DNA of 64,000 nucleotides, taken from NCBI GenBank assembly GCA_007570785.1, contig ML660204.1, positions 2,841,968 to 2,905,967 of the forward strand, given 5' to 3'. Shown here in pieces: positions 45,101 through 49,464 of this stretch (position 1 is its first letter; every line of letters begins with the position of its first letter). Origin of the DNA: Antilocapra americana. Taxonomy: Eukaryota > Chordata > Mammalia > Artiodactyla > Antilocapridae. The notes beneath the pieces are model-generated. The model saw nothing but the letters and a program-made list of their open reading frames with translations. It was not told the origin of the DNA and made no database searches. The position numbers were made by a program, and so were the translations under genes.

Positions 45101-46727
45101 AGCAATATTGTAACAAATTCAATAAAAACATTAAAAAAGGATCCGCATAAAAAGAAAAAACTTTTTTTTTTAAAAAAGGTATAAATTTAGTCATTGCCAG
45201 TAGGTTTCTTAGAATGGGTTTCTAATGGTTTGTTGAGAGGACTGAATATAATTTTATGTATATCTAATATGAATGATTGTATATAACACAATATATAAGC
45301 TTATACTTATAAGGAAGCTTTAAAAAGGGTTTCCCTGGTGGCTTAGCAGTAAAGAACCTTCCTGTTAATGTAGGAGGTGGCAAGGACCCAGAATTTGATC
45401 CCTGGGTTGGGAAGATTTCCTGGAAGAGGAAATGGCAACCTACTCCAGCATTCTTGCCTGGAGAATCCCATGGACAGAGGAGCCTGGTGGGCTACAGGCC
45501 ATTGGGTCACAAAAGAGTTGGACAGGATTTAGCGACTAAACAATACAACATGCTTTGCTATTTGCAAAGTAGAAATAGAGACACAGATGGAAAGAACAAA
45601 CACACGAACATCAATGTGGGAAGGAGGTGGGGTGATTTGCGAGATTGGGATTGACATATATACACTGTTATATAAAAAATAGATAACTAATAAGAATCTA
45701 CTGTATAGCACAGAAAACTCTACCAGTGTTCTATGGTGACCTAAATGGGAAGGAAATCTATCCTTCCCATTTAGGTGTGTGTGTGTATATATATATATAT
45801 CCCTTCTTTCATATATGTATATGTATAGCTGATCCACTTTGCTGTATAGCAGAAACTAACACAACATTGTAAAGCAACTATACTCTACTAAAAATTAATT
45901 TTAAAAAAGAATGTATGTAAAGAGTCAAATACAATAATATTCAATTTATGTTTTGATTAATGTGTCTTTTGTGTATTAAAAAAGAATCAAGACAGAAATG
46001 TAAACCAGTGAGCGATATAATTAAAGGGATATACTTAGATCTATTCACAATTTTTACTACTTAGCAAATACTTGAAATATGTCACTAGTAAATCATAACC
46101 TGGAGGCTAAAAATAAAATCAAATTCATAAATTAAAAAAAATGAATTAACATTAATTTGTTACACAGAATGTTGCACCTGTACATGGGGCTTCCCAAACA
46201 AAACTATACTTTTTCTTATAAAAAGTCTGCAAATTAAGCACAAACAGAAGGGAGACAACCATAGCCTGTCGCTCGCGTCTCTCTCTCTGATCTGTCATCT
46301 TCTTCCCCTTCTCTAGAATCCTAGCTCCCTCGTCCCCCAGCCTTTGAGTCAGCAGAATCCTGAGAAGAAAACCCTCCTTTCTGAACATTGCCGCCTCTAT
46401 TTTGGGGCACTCTTCAAAGCCATCGGCATGCTGAACAGTAGCCTCCAGAACAGCCAACCCCCCGAGACCTTCATCACGCAGAGCAAGCTGGTCATCACAG
46501 TCGGGCAGAAGCTGGTGGACAGGCTGTGCCAGGAGACCCAGGAGCGGGATTTGCGCAATGAGATCCTGCGGGGCAGCAACTGCCTCTGCAGCCTGCTCAA
46601 GGACCTAGCGCTGGCCACCAAGCACGCCGTGCTCCAGCACCCCAGCCCCGCTGCCCTGCAGCACCTCCGGGCGGAAGCCAAGAAGCTGGAGCAGCACGCA
46701 CAGCAGTTCAGGGAGACGTTGGAGTAA
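10917..46727 (+). CDS. CASS4: CASS4 whole gene: Cas scaffolding protein family member 4 (HEPL/HEFL), six coding exons
   Basis: Join 10917-10952, 30736-31158, 36375-36476, 39275-39355, 40436-41746, 46317-46727. All junctions are GT-AG and phase 0, giving 787 residues (human CASS4 has 786) with no stop or frameshift. CASS4 is a cytoplasmic focal-adhesion docking protein related to p130Cas/BCAR1, NEDD9 and EFS. It binds FAK-type partners through its SH3 domain and is phosphorylated by Src-family kinases. Visible: SH3 domain about residues 13-71 (ALYDN, GWWK); YxxP docking motifs at Y98, Y131, Y174, Y195, Y244, Y329 and Y350; a serine-rich stretch about 396-429; a helical serine-rich-bundle domain about 435-600; and a C-terminal FAT-like helical domain about 672-787. 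It has fewer YxxP motifs than p130Cas, as is known for CASS4. Start chosen by homology to the family's short first coding exon. Confidence 0.96.
12082..12117. repeat. (TA)n microsatellite
   Basis: An uninterrupted run of alternating A and T of about 36 bp in CASS4 intron 1. Likely length-polymorphic. Confidence 0.97.
12190..12440 (-). repeat. MIR SINE, antisense
   Basis: The order 'ccatctgccaggcctggtgc', 'cttcatgaggtaggtg', 'tcctcattttacagatgagg', 'aaggtcattcgctagtaag' is the reverse-complement MIR layout, including its conserved core. Confidence 0.8.
12450..12615. mobile_element. Old hAT-type DNA transposon remnant
   Basis: Holds 'aaagagccagatagtgtttt' and 'atgctctctgggccac' on one side and 'tttggtccaaaggccctag' with 'tttgccaac' at the other end, as in the mammalian hAT MER elements that share the words 'aagggccagatag' and 'gtttgcc'. 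Subfamily not assigned. Confidence 0.6.
14558..14872 (-). repeat. CHR-type SINE, antisense
   Basis: Reverse CHR layout: 'tatttatttctagctgtgct', 'ttctcattacggtgccttct', 'cttgttgcagagcatgg', 'catgtgggatcttccc', then reversed B box and 'gattctttaccac'. Confidence 0.88.
15420..15800 (+). repeat. Old mammalian interspersed repeat (family not named)
   Basis: Words such as 'attccaggcagagggaacag', 'gcaaatgcaagggcagg', 'agcagaaggtgacacgggct' and 'aaagatcactcaggcttctg' recur in related order at 27740-28045, 40095-40330 and 52296-52620. This explains the open frames here; they are not genes. Confidence 0.6.
16026..16170 (-). repeat. Ruminant L1 3'UTR fragment, antisense
   Basis: T-rich start, then 'ttggaggataattgctttac', 'gctgtgttggtttctgcc', and 'cttgaacctccctccca', the reverse of the ruminant L1 3' end. 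Confidence 0.75.
16171..16297 (-). repeat. CHR-type SINE, antisense, short
   Basis: T-run followed by 'gccacactgagtggcc', reversed B box 'gggattcaatccttgcc' and 'cttaaccactggaccaccag'. It directly abuts the L1 fragment. Confidence 0.75.
17123..17220 (+). repeat. CHR-type SINE head, sense
   Basis: 'gacttctctggtggtccag', 'tggttaagactccagg', B box 'gggtttgattcctggtcagg'. Truncated after 'gaactaac'. Confidence 0.8.
17343..17484 (+). repeat. CHR-type SINE, sense
   Basis: 'cttggtggtccagtggctaag', 'ctggttcaatctttggccag', 'ccacaactaagaccc' and a tail of (AAAT)n units around 17455-17475. Confidence 0.85.
18185..18409 (+). repeat. Bov-tA SINE with target duplication
   Basis: Full layout: head, B box 'gggttcgatccctgagtcag', BovB-derived tail ending in 'gactgagtgact'-like sequence and a pyrimidine-rich end. 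Exact 13-bp repeat ATGCAGTTAATAG at 18172-18184 and 18410-18422. Confidence 0.94.
19592..19905 (-). repeat. CHR-type SINE, antisense, near full length
   Basis: T-run, 'ggttgcactgagtcttcatt', 'ctcattgcgatgccttctct', 'cagtagttgcggctctcggg', 'gattctttaccattgaccc'. Confidence 0.9.
20859..21154 (-). repeat. CHR-type SINE, antisense, with target duplication
   Basis: Full CHR layout in reverse. Exact 13-bp direct repeat AACTTCTGTGATT at 20846-20858 and 21155-21167. Confidence 0.94.
21203..21417 (-). repeat. CHR-type SINE, antisense, second copy next to the first
   Basis: 'ggctccatcgcgtcttagtt', 'gacatgtgggatcttattcc', 'aaccagggatcgaaccc', 'cttaaccagtggaccagc'. Only about 50 bp separates it from the copy at 20859; they differ enough to be separate insertions. 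Confidence 0.88.
22058..22172 (+). repeat. CHR-type SINE, sense
   Basis: 'gggattccctggtggttaag', 'ggttaggactctgaac', 'gttcaacccttggttggggagc', 'gatcccacaagctgcatg' in order, then a short A-rich end. Confidence 0.85.
22440..22700 (+). repeat. MIR-like SINE, sense, diverged
   Basis: Runs 'ccaggatcagatttgctt', 'gagtggctttaggttactca', 'ctctctgtgccttaac', 'tcctagtgcctggaacctag', the normal order of MIR parts. The 106-codon open frame across it is not supported as a gene. Confidence 0.55.
24482..24706 (+). repeat. Bov-tA SINE, sense
   Basis: 'gcttcccaggtggctcagtgg', 'aggtttgatccctgggttgg', 'gaagatcccctggagg', 'aactgagagactaagcacac'. Confidence 0.9.
25543..25748 (+). repeat. Bov-tA SINE, sense
   Basis: 'agggcttccatgataactta', 'aggtttgatccctgggttgg', 'gaggagcctggtgggctac', 'tccatgaggtcgcaaacac'. 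Confidence 0.9.
26129..26399 (-). repeat. Bov-A2 SINE (dimer), antisense, with target duplication
   Basis: Two tail-derived monomers linked by 'aatgcatgaaagtgaaaag', in antisense. Flanks TATCTCCCCAG (26118-26128) and TATCTCTCCAG (26400-26410) match at 10 of 11. Confidence 0.93.
26769..26880 (+). pseudogene. 5S ribosomal RNA pseudogene
   Basis: From 'actaccctgaa' onward the sequence follows vertebrate 5S rRNA from about nucleotide 8 to its 3' end. Strong matches are TGATCTTGGAAGCTAAGCAG (box A region), GGGCCTGGTTAGTACTTG (box C region), 'gagacc' and GGTGCTGTAGG, then TCTTTT like a Pol III stop. Scattered substitutions in both promoter boxes and a missing extreme 5' end argue against a working gene. 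A Bov-tA SINE starts at the next base. Confidence 0.93.
26881..27097 (+). repeat. Bov-tA SINE, sense, joined to the 5S pseudogene
   Basis: Starts 'gggcttccccagtggttcag' directly after the 5S-like TCTTTT; then B-box-like 'aggtatgatccctgagttgg', 'gaagatcccctggagg', and an end near 'gacaccactgaac'. Confidence 0.9.
27249..27570 (-). repeat. CHR-type SINE, antisense, with target duplication
   Basis: Reverse CHR layout. Exact 12-bp repeat AGGCTGCTATTT at 27237-27248 and 27571-27582. Open frames on both strands here come from the SINE. Confidence 0.93.
27740..28640 (+). repeat. Old interspersed repeat split by an L1 fragment
   Basis: The same unnamed family as at 15420. The left part ends near 28045 ('aaaatatcattct'); the right part resumes near 28556 ('tctgattggtgtctggagaa', 'tgaattggaaggagaag'). 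The L1 piece between them accounts for the gap. Confidence 0.55.
28046..28554 (+). repeat. L1 LINE fragment (end of ORF2 region), sense
   Basis: Typical L1 ORF2-end text: 'aaatcaaaactacagtgagg', 'tgctggcaaggttgtggag', 'cattattcacaatagcc', 'acaatggaatattactc'. Several stops; no poly(A) tail or 3'UTR, so it is truncated at both ends. Confidence 0.88.
28615..28745 (+). repeat. MIR fragment, sense
   Basis: 'cctcagacaagtcatctgat', 'caacttcctcatctgtaaaa', 'tgggaagaag' in MIR order. Confidence 0.65.
28750..29937. other. CASS4 intron 1, stretch without recognised repeats
   Basis: No SINE or LINE recognised in about 1.2 kb. It contains a 167-codon open frame on the minus strand (29472 to 28969) with further open frames in other phases. 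None matches a protein I know. At 29423-29449 a nine-codon stretch lies between a good acceptor and a weak donor. Confidence 0.5.
29938..30375 (-). repeat. MIR SINE, antisense, split by a Bov-tA
   Basis: Left part 'ttactgagcacttaggaaat', 'gccaggtgctgttcagtgag'; right part 'ttattcccattttacacaca', 'aaggaaactgaggcccc', 'catagagctaggaagtcaga'. The Bov-tA at 30034 lies between two parts that join in MIR order. Confidence 0.85.
30034..30236 (+). repeat. Bov-tA SINE inserted in a MIR
   Basis: 'ggtaaagaatctgcctgcag', 'ggattcaatcccaggatagg', 'gaggagcctgacaggctac', 'tgtgtgactgagcac'. Confidence 0.88.
30400..30500 (-). repeat. BovB LINE 3'-end fragment, antisense
   Basis: 'gttcagtcactcagtggtgt', 'ctttgtgacccatgacc', 'tgctcaaactcatgtccatt' in the antisense order of the BovB ORF2 end. 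It lies about 240 bp before CASS4 exon 2. Confidence 0.7.
30736..31158 (+). CDS. CASS4: CASS4 coding exon 2 (SH3 domain, residues 13-153)
   Basis: Acceptor CATCTCCAG before 30736; donor CAG|GTAAGT at 31159. 141 codons, phase 0 at both ends. It encodes the SH3 domain (ALYDN at 18-22, then SEGWWKCLL and [11 protein letters not shown]), which in this family binds proline-rich motifs of FAK/PYK2 and PTP-PEST-like partners, and then a proline-rich start of the substrate domain with YEVP at 98 and 131 and YEPM at 113. A 209-codon minus-strand open frame over the exon is a shadow. Confidence 0.96.
31545..31915 (+). repeat. Old L1 3' end, sense, diverged
   Basis: 'aatattatttgctataggg', 'ttgcctaaaggaatactc' and 'accagcagtggtcaccctta' fit the order of an old L1 3'UTR. 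A GT run interrupts it. Confidence 0.5.
31711..31729. repeat. (GT)n microsatellite
   Basis: About nine GT units, with more broken GT upstream from 31693. Confidence 0.9.
32198..32358 (+). repeat. CHR-type SINE, sense, short form
   Basis: 'gacttccctggtggtcaagtg', 'aggttcaatccctggttggg', 'gcaatattgtatcaaattc', 'aataaagactttaaaaatgg'. Confidence 0.9.
32692..32862 (-). repeat. CHR-type SINE, antisense, short form
   Basis: 'aaagtctttattgaatttgt', 'atattgcttctgttttatg', 'cttagctccctgaccagg', 'gtcttaacctctggacc'. The same subtype as the sense copy at 32198, only 330 bp away in opposite orientation. Confidence 0.9.
33140..33690 (+). repeat. Tandem array of four Bov-tA heads with one tail
   Basis: Each head starts near 'gggcttcctttgtggctcag', has the B-box-like 'gggttcaatccct', 'gaagatccc' and ends 'cccactccagtattctt'. 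The word 'cagtattcttgggcttcctt' or its one-base variant begins at 33251, 33371 and 33491, an exact 120-bp period. A more diverged first unit lies at 33140-33260. Only the last unit continues into the BovB-derived tail ('ctggcctggagaattccatg', 'gagttggacacagctac'). 120 is a multiple of three, so long repetitive open frames appear on both strands; they are not genes. Confidence 0.95.
33708..33975 (+). repeat. Ruminant L1 3'UTR, sense
   Basis: 'gtatacactaccatgtgtaa', 'aagctactgtatagcacagg', 'cagcagaaattaacacaac', 'attatactccaattaaaa'. It directly follows the SINE array. Confidence 0.9.
34631..34775 (-). repeat. BovB LINE 3'-end fragment, antisense
   Basis: 'agctcagtcacgcagtcatg', 'ccctgtccatcaccaactcc', 'gtccattgagtcggtgatgc', 'atccaaccatctta'. 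Confidence 0.88.
35672..35693. repeat. Poly(A) tract
   Basis: A run of about 20 A with one G near its start. No recognised retroposon body precedes it. Confidence 0.85.
36040..36215. mobile_element. MER5-like hAT remnant
   Basis: 'catcagaatcacctaggggc' near the start and 'ggcccaggaatctgcatttc' with 'gatgaggctgatccac' near the end match the layout of MER5-type elements. Diverged. It lies 160 bp before CASS4 exon 3. Confidence 0.65.
36375..36476 (+). CDS. CASS4: CASS4 coding exon 3 (residues 154-187)
   Basis: Acceptor CTCCCCAAG before 36375; donor AAG|GTGAGC at 36477. 34 codons, phase 0 at both ends, the same length as the matching human segment as I recall it. It carries a single docking motif, YDVP at residue 174, part of the substrate domain that recruits SH2 proteins when phosphorylated. 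Skipping this exon would keep the frame. Confidence 0.95.
36750..36872 (+). repeat. Bov-tA tail fragment, sense
   Basis: 'ttggcaacccactccagttt', 'ggcctggagaatcccatgg', 'gagttggacacaattgagtg'. The tRNA-like head is absent. Confidence 0.85.
37180..37312. mobile_element. MER20-like hAT remnant
   Basis: 'ggaattttaaagctcccagt' and 'tggttctcaagctcagccag' with 'ggctgagagccac' at the end resemble MER20. It includes a small duplicated 'gacctgggcag'. Confidence 0.5.
37399..38352 (-). mobile_element. BovB (RTE-type) LINE, 3' part of ORF2, antisense and broken
   Basis: Read on the minus strand, this is the end of the BovB reverse transcriptase gene. From 38290 to 38033 an open stretch encodes the RT palm region with the catalytic YADD motif. 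Further stretches (38014-37817, 37798-37589, 37757-37410) give the C-terminal part in shifted frames, so the copy carries frameshifts and cannot make a full enzyme. It is 5'-truncated near 38352, as is usual for LINEs. BovB entered ruminant genomes by horizontal transfer and supplies the 3' tail of Bov-tA and Bov-A2 SINEs (known for the family). Confidence 0.95.
38467..38610 (+). repeat. CHR-type SINE, sense
   Basis: 'gggaattccctggtggccca', 'aggttcaatccctagtcaag', then an A-rich tail with (AAC)n at about 38571-38590. Confidence 0.9.
39275..39355 (+). CDS. CASS4: CASS4 coding exon 4 (residues 188-214)
   Basis: Acceptor TTTCCCCAG before 39275; donor AAC|GTAAGT at 39356. 27 codons, phase 0 at both ends. 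One docking motif, YDIP at residue 195, and a proline-rich linker. Like exon 3, it is a symmetric exon with exactly one YxxP motif. Confidence 0.95.
39792..39988 (+). repeat. Bov-tA SINE with target duplication
   Basis: 'gctctccaggtggtgctagtg', 'gggtcaggaagatcgatccc', 'agtccatggggttgcagag'. Exact 13-bp repeat ATGCCCAAGGTGG at 39779-39791 and 39989-40001. Confidence 0.94.
40095..40330 (+). repeat. Old unnamed interspersed repeat
   Basis: 'gagcattttgggttcagag', 'gccagactgtgaagggcttg', 'aaaagccactgcagaagctt', 'aagcaaaggagtgaccatc': the same family as at 15420, 27740 and 52296. Confidence 0.55.
40436..41746 (+). CDS. CASS4: CASS4 coding exon 5, large central exon (residues 215-651)
   Basis: Acceptor TTCTTCACAG before 40436; donor CAG|GTGAGT at 41747. 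437 codons, phase 0 at both ends. It holds the rest of the substrate domain (YDTP at 244, YKVP at 329, YDIP at 350), a serine-rich stretch (about 396-429, with [12 protein letters not shown] and [11 protein letters not shown]), then the helical bundle that binds 14-3-3/Grb2-type partners in relatives ([20 protein letters not shown] onward) and a charged linker. Reading on past the donor stays open to TAG-type stop at 41825-41827, which would add 26 residues if the intron were retained. Confidence 0.96.
41795..42125 (+). repeat. Intron 5 duplication, copy A
   Basis: Collinear with 44650-45215. Anchors in copy A: GCTGAGAATCT at 41830, AAACCTGTTCTTTGAG at 42029-42044 and GTCATTG at 42101. It starts within about 50 bp of the exon 5 donor. 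I do not recognise it as a known repeat family. Confidence 0.85.
42622..42699 (+). other. CASS4: Candidate optional CASS4 exon (26 codons, in frame)
   Basis: TTTTGTTTCAG ends at 42621 and the donor CAG|GTAAGT follows 42699. The 78 nt between are open in the phase required by both neighbours (phase 0), beginning [11 protein letters not shown] and ending DLETQ. It is absent from the canonical human protein as I recall it. A 26-codon open stretch alone is not rare by chance; the consensus donor makes it worth testing. Confidence 0.4.
43022..43215 (-). repeat. MaLR/MLT1-like LTR remnant, antisense
   Basis: 'ggcttaaacaatagaaattt', 'attttctcacaattctgg', 'aggctagaaatccaaaatca' follow the antisense 3' half of MLT1-type LTRs. 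It is an old solo remnant with no coding sequence. Confidence 0.65.
43716..43898. mobile_element. MER5-like hAT transposon copy
   Basis: 'agcggttctcaaatttgag' at the left, 'ggtcccaccccagtgttcag' and 'ggcctgagaattttttt' inside, 'ggtccaaggaccacacttgg' near the right end: the full order of a MER5A-type element. Confidence 0.8.
44388..44553 (-). repeat. CHR-type SINE, antisense
   Basis: T-run, 'tttggctgcaccagggctta', 'ctagctccctgaccaggga', 'cttaaccactggactgccag'. Confidence 0.9.
44650..45215 (+). repeat. Intron 5 duplication, copy B (split by a CHR SINE)
   Basis: Anchors: GCTGAGAATCT at 44689, AAACCTGTTCTTTGAG at 44907-44922 and GTCATTG at 45190. The distance from the 16-mer to GTCATTG is 72 bp in copy A and 283 bp here. 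Removing the SINE (44979-45179) and one 10-bp target repeat leaves exactly 72 bp. Confidence 0.85.
44979..45179 (+). repeat. CHR-type SINE with target duplication, inside copy B
   Basis: Head 'gggacttagctgtggtccag' (diverged), 'gattaagactttgccttcc', the short-form tail 'gcaatattgtaacaaattc' and 'aataaaaac'. Exact 10-bp repeat TATAAATTTA at 44969-44978 and 45180-45189; copy A shows the empty site. Confidence 0.92.
45331..45545 (+). repeat. Bov-tA SINE, sense
   Basis: 'gtttccctggtggcttagca', 'gaatttgatccctgggttgg', 'gaggagcctggtgggctac', 'gatttagcgactaaacaat'. Confidence 0.9.
45655..45915 (+). repeat. Ruminant L1 3'UTR, sense, with a hairpin and microsatellite
   Basis: 'gaatctactgtatagcacag', 'atggtgacctaaatggga', 'cagaaactaacacaacattg', 'actatactctactaaaaat'. 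Inside it, 45739-45776 is a perfect hairpin, followed by (GT)n(AT)n to about 45801. Confidence 0.88.
45739..45776. repeat. Perfect 16-bp inverted repeat, 6-nt loop
   Basis: ACCTAAATGGGAAGGA at 45739-45754 and its exact reverse complement at 45761-45776, loop AATCTA. The left arm is ordinary L1 3'UTR sequence; the right arm replaces what the L1 should have there. Confidence 0.97.
46317..46727 (+). CDS. CASS4: CASS4 coding exon 6 (C-terminal FAT-like domain, residues 652-787)
   Basis: Acceptor CTTCTCTAG before 46317, preceded by a pyrimidine tract. 136 codons then TAA at 46725-46727. It encodes the C-terminal helical domain shared by Cas proteins ([14 protein letters not shown], then [19 protein letters not shown] and the closing [13 protein letters not shown]), which is FAT-like and mediates focal-adhesion targeting in the family. 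Noticeably more GC-rich than the flanking introns. No stop or frameshift. Confidence 0.96.
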   Translation, partial: NPSSLVPQPLSQQNPEKKTLLSEHCRLYFGALFKAIGMLNSSLQNSQPPETFITQSKLVITVGQKLVDRLCQETQERDLRNEILRGSNCLCSLLKDLALATKHAVLQHPSPAALQHLRAEAKKLEQHAQQFRETLE

Positions 46728-47029
46728 GCCTGCTCCTCCCTGTTAAACTCTTCACTTCACTTCACTTGCACAACCTGTGCAAGTCTGTCCTCTGGGAAAA
46801 ACCAACCTGGGGGTGTACAGTGGATGTTGACCGTCGTGGTGCCCAAACCCAGTATTACCGAGGGTCTGGGCAACTCCAGGATATTGGCTTACCCCACAGA
46901 GTCAGGGAGGAGTCGGGTGTGAAGAAAGGACCTATTGTGTAGGGCCAGTGTATGAAATGAGGTTGTGGAATCCAGTTTTTTATATTAGCTCAGTGTGTGC
47001 CTGTTTTAAGTTCATTCATTTATTCAGTA

Positions 47030-47140
47030 CTTATTTACTGGGTACCTATTGTATGCTAAATTCCAGGTGCTGGGCATGTAGCACTGAATCAGACCAAGGC
47101 TTTGCCCTCAGGGCGCTTACAAGCTAGTAAGGAAACAGAC
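47030..47140 (-). repeat. Old L2/MIR-type repeat fragment
   Basis: 'gtacttatttactgggtacc', 'ttccaggtgctgggcatgt', 'tgccctcagggcgcttaca' give the familiar mammalian layout of an ancient repeat end. Family not fixed. Confidence 0.55.
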
Positions 47141-47196
47141 AAATGGTGAAGAAATACATACACAATATATTAGGTGCTAGGGAGAAGCCTACTTTT

Positions 47197-47405
47197 GGGC
47201 TTCCTTGGGGGCTCAGTGGTAAAGAACCCACCTGCCAATGCAGGAAATGTAGTTCAATCCCTGGATTGGGAAGATCCCTTGGAGAAGGAAATGGCAACCC
47301 AACCCAGTATTCTTTCCTGGGAAATCCCAAGGACAGAGGAGTTTGGCAGACTACAGTCCATGGGTTGGAAAGAGAGTCGGACATGACTGAGAGACTAAAC
47401 AACAA
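47197..47405 (+). repeat. Bov-tA SINE, sense
   Basis: 'gggcttccttgggggctcag', 'agttcaatccctggattggg', 'agtccatgggttggaaagag', 'tgagagactaaacaacaac'. Confidence 0.9.
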
Positions 47406-48411
47406 CAGGGAAAAATAGAATATGAGAACGGGGATAGAGATTATTTTCAAGTGATTGATTTCTGTTGCATCTGCTAGAAAATGCAGTAAAATTTTCAGTT
47501 TGGATAGAATTAATTCTGTGAGACGGGTACAAGTTCTGCATCTATGACTTACACCAAATATGGATATATAAATATATTTGCTGTTTTATCTGAACAGAGT
47601 TAAACAGACATTTTACAAGTAGCAGTAAATTTGCAACATAACATGTTCTGTTGGGTTCCCTATGTATTTTGTACATTATAGATTCTGCGTTGATAAATTC
47701 AATACATGGATCGAACATTTAGTATGTTTAATCAGAAAAGGTTTATACCTCAATAGTCTCAAATGTGTTACCATTTATTATAATATTATGTCAATACAAT
47801 CATGAACTGAAACATCTTTTGCACCAATCTTTTCTTTAGAAAGATGTTTGATCTGTGTCACTTGGGTTCTGGTGCCAAAGCAAAATGTTTATTTGTGTCA
47901 TGCAAATGCTTCTCCCCAAAGTGTGCAAGGAGAAGAAGTAGAGGCCAAGTTTGCACATGCAAGGCTAGCTCTGGAAAGTTTGGTACAAACAGCATCCCTA
48001 TCACTGGGCACAGATCTGAAAGTGGCCCAGAGCTCCCCGAACCCCACCCTCGCACCAAGTCAAACACCTCCTCTTCCTGTCCTCGCAGCTGGGGCTTTAG
48101 CTCATGTTTCTGTGGTTACTTCATCACTTCAAGTGGAGGTCCCTGTCTTCTATGTGCCCCTCTGCCATGAGACATCTCTAGGCTGGAAATTACCTGAAAT
48201 GGCACCAGCTGCAGTTCCTATCTGCTACTCTGCACTTTAAAATTGCTGACTACCAAAAGACTGATTGTATACATCGAGTTAGTCTCAGGGTCCCTAAAGA
48301 AGGATCCTGTCCTGGTGAGGCTTGGTTTTCTGCACTAGAATGGAGACATATTCTGGGAGCAGCAGTGATCTGGGTCAGTTAGGACTCCTTCTGATACCAT
48401 CTCTCTCAAGC

Positions 48412-48417
48412 AATAAA
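48412..48417 (+). terminator. CASS4: Possible polyadenylation signal AATAAA (CASS4)
   Basis: First clear AATAAA after the CASS4 stop, about 1.7 kb downstream. Use is unproven. Confidence 0.3.
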
Positions 48418-49464
48418 AGGAATTTATTGACTCAAATATCTTAACATAATCCAGGGGCAAGCTGGCTTCAAAAACAGCTGCTTTGGGTACCCCCAGCAGA
48501 ATCATCAAGGCCCAATTTCTGAGTTCCACTTTCTCTGTGTTAACTCTCATGGTTTTAAGGTATCTGCCATGAGTTATGTTCTTTCTTGGTCTATGGCCAG
48601 AGGGGAAGAAAGAGTCTTGTTTTCTGCTTGGACTAGTTTAGATCAGATGTCTGCCCCTAACAACTCCATGATGAGATGGGTATATAATACCCAAGATATT
48701 CTAGACCTGGGATTCACCCCTACAAAGAGACACAGCCACGTGTTCTTAGACGGATAAGGAGATGACTCTAGCAAGAGCTGTGAAATGTCTTCCCTTACTT
48801 CAAAGTAACAAGTCAGCCTGCTGTAATCTCATGGATGCTGAGAGAAGACATGAGATTCCAGGGTCAGAGACCATATCGGGAGTACCCAAGACCACCCTGA
48901 GGCCCCCTGATTCGGTAGGAAGCTTCGCAGGTTCCCATGTATAGTGTCTCACCACTGTGATTTATCACAATGAAAGGAGACAGAGCAAAATCTACAAAGG
49001 GAAAGGTCATGTGGGAATGAAGCGCCAGGGCAGGCTCCGGCTGCCAAGAGTCCCCTCCCAGGGGTTACCTAGGACCCCCTTAACTCCCCCAGCTGGGAAC
49101 CATGACAATATACAGGGAGTGTTGACAGCCAGAGAAACTCGTGACAGCCTGGCCTCCAGGGTTTTCACTAGGGTTGACCATGTGTGAGCCTCTGTGTGGT
49201 GTGGACCAAAGTTCTAGACTCTTTAAAGGGAAGCAGGTGTCCTGTGTGAACCACATTGTTTCTACAAACAGTTTAGGTCCTCCTCCATTCTTATCAACTC
49301 AGGGATGGTGGAAACCCTCCCTGAAACCAAGTTCCTATACAACCGCCAAAGCCAATCTTGCCAGCAGGCCTTTCTAAGGATATTAATCAGACCTGTTATT
49401 ATGTCACCTCTCCTGCACAGTCAAAGGGCTCCTCTTACAGCCTCACAAGCGGTTACTGATTCAT

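Larger units (their letters stand above)
41747..46316 (+). other. CASS4: CASS4 intron 5
   Basis: About 4.6 kb. It contains two diverged copies of one segment, a candidate optional exon, an LTR remnant, a MER5-like element, CHR and Bov-tA SINEs and an L1 3'UTR, listed separately. 45920-46290 is AT-rich without a recognised element. Confidence 0.85.
46728..48440 (+). other. CASS4: CASS4 3' untranslated region (extent uncertain)
   Basis: Sequence downstream of TAA. No canonical AATAAA occurs close to the stop; the first clear one I see is at 48412-48417. It includes a 9-bp hairpin at 46764-46784, an old MIR/L2-like fragment at 47030-47140 and a Bov-tA at 47197. A shorter UTR that uses a variant signal is possible. 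Confidence 0.4.
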
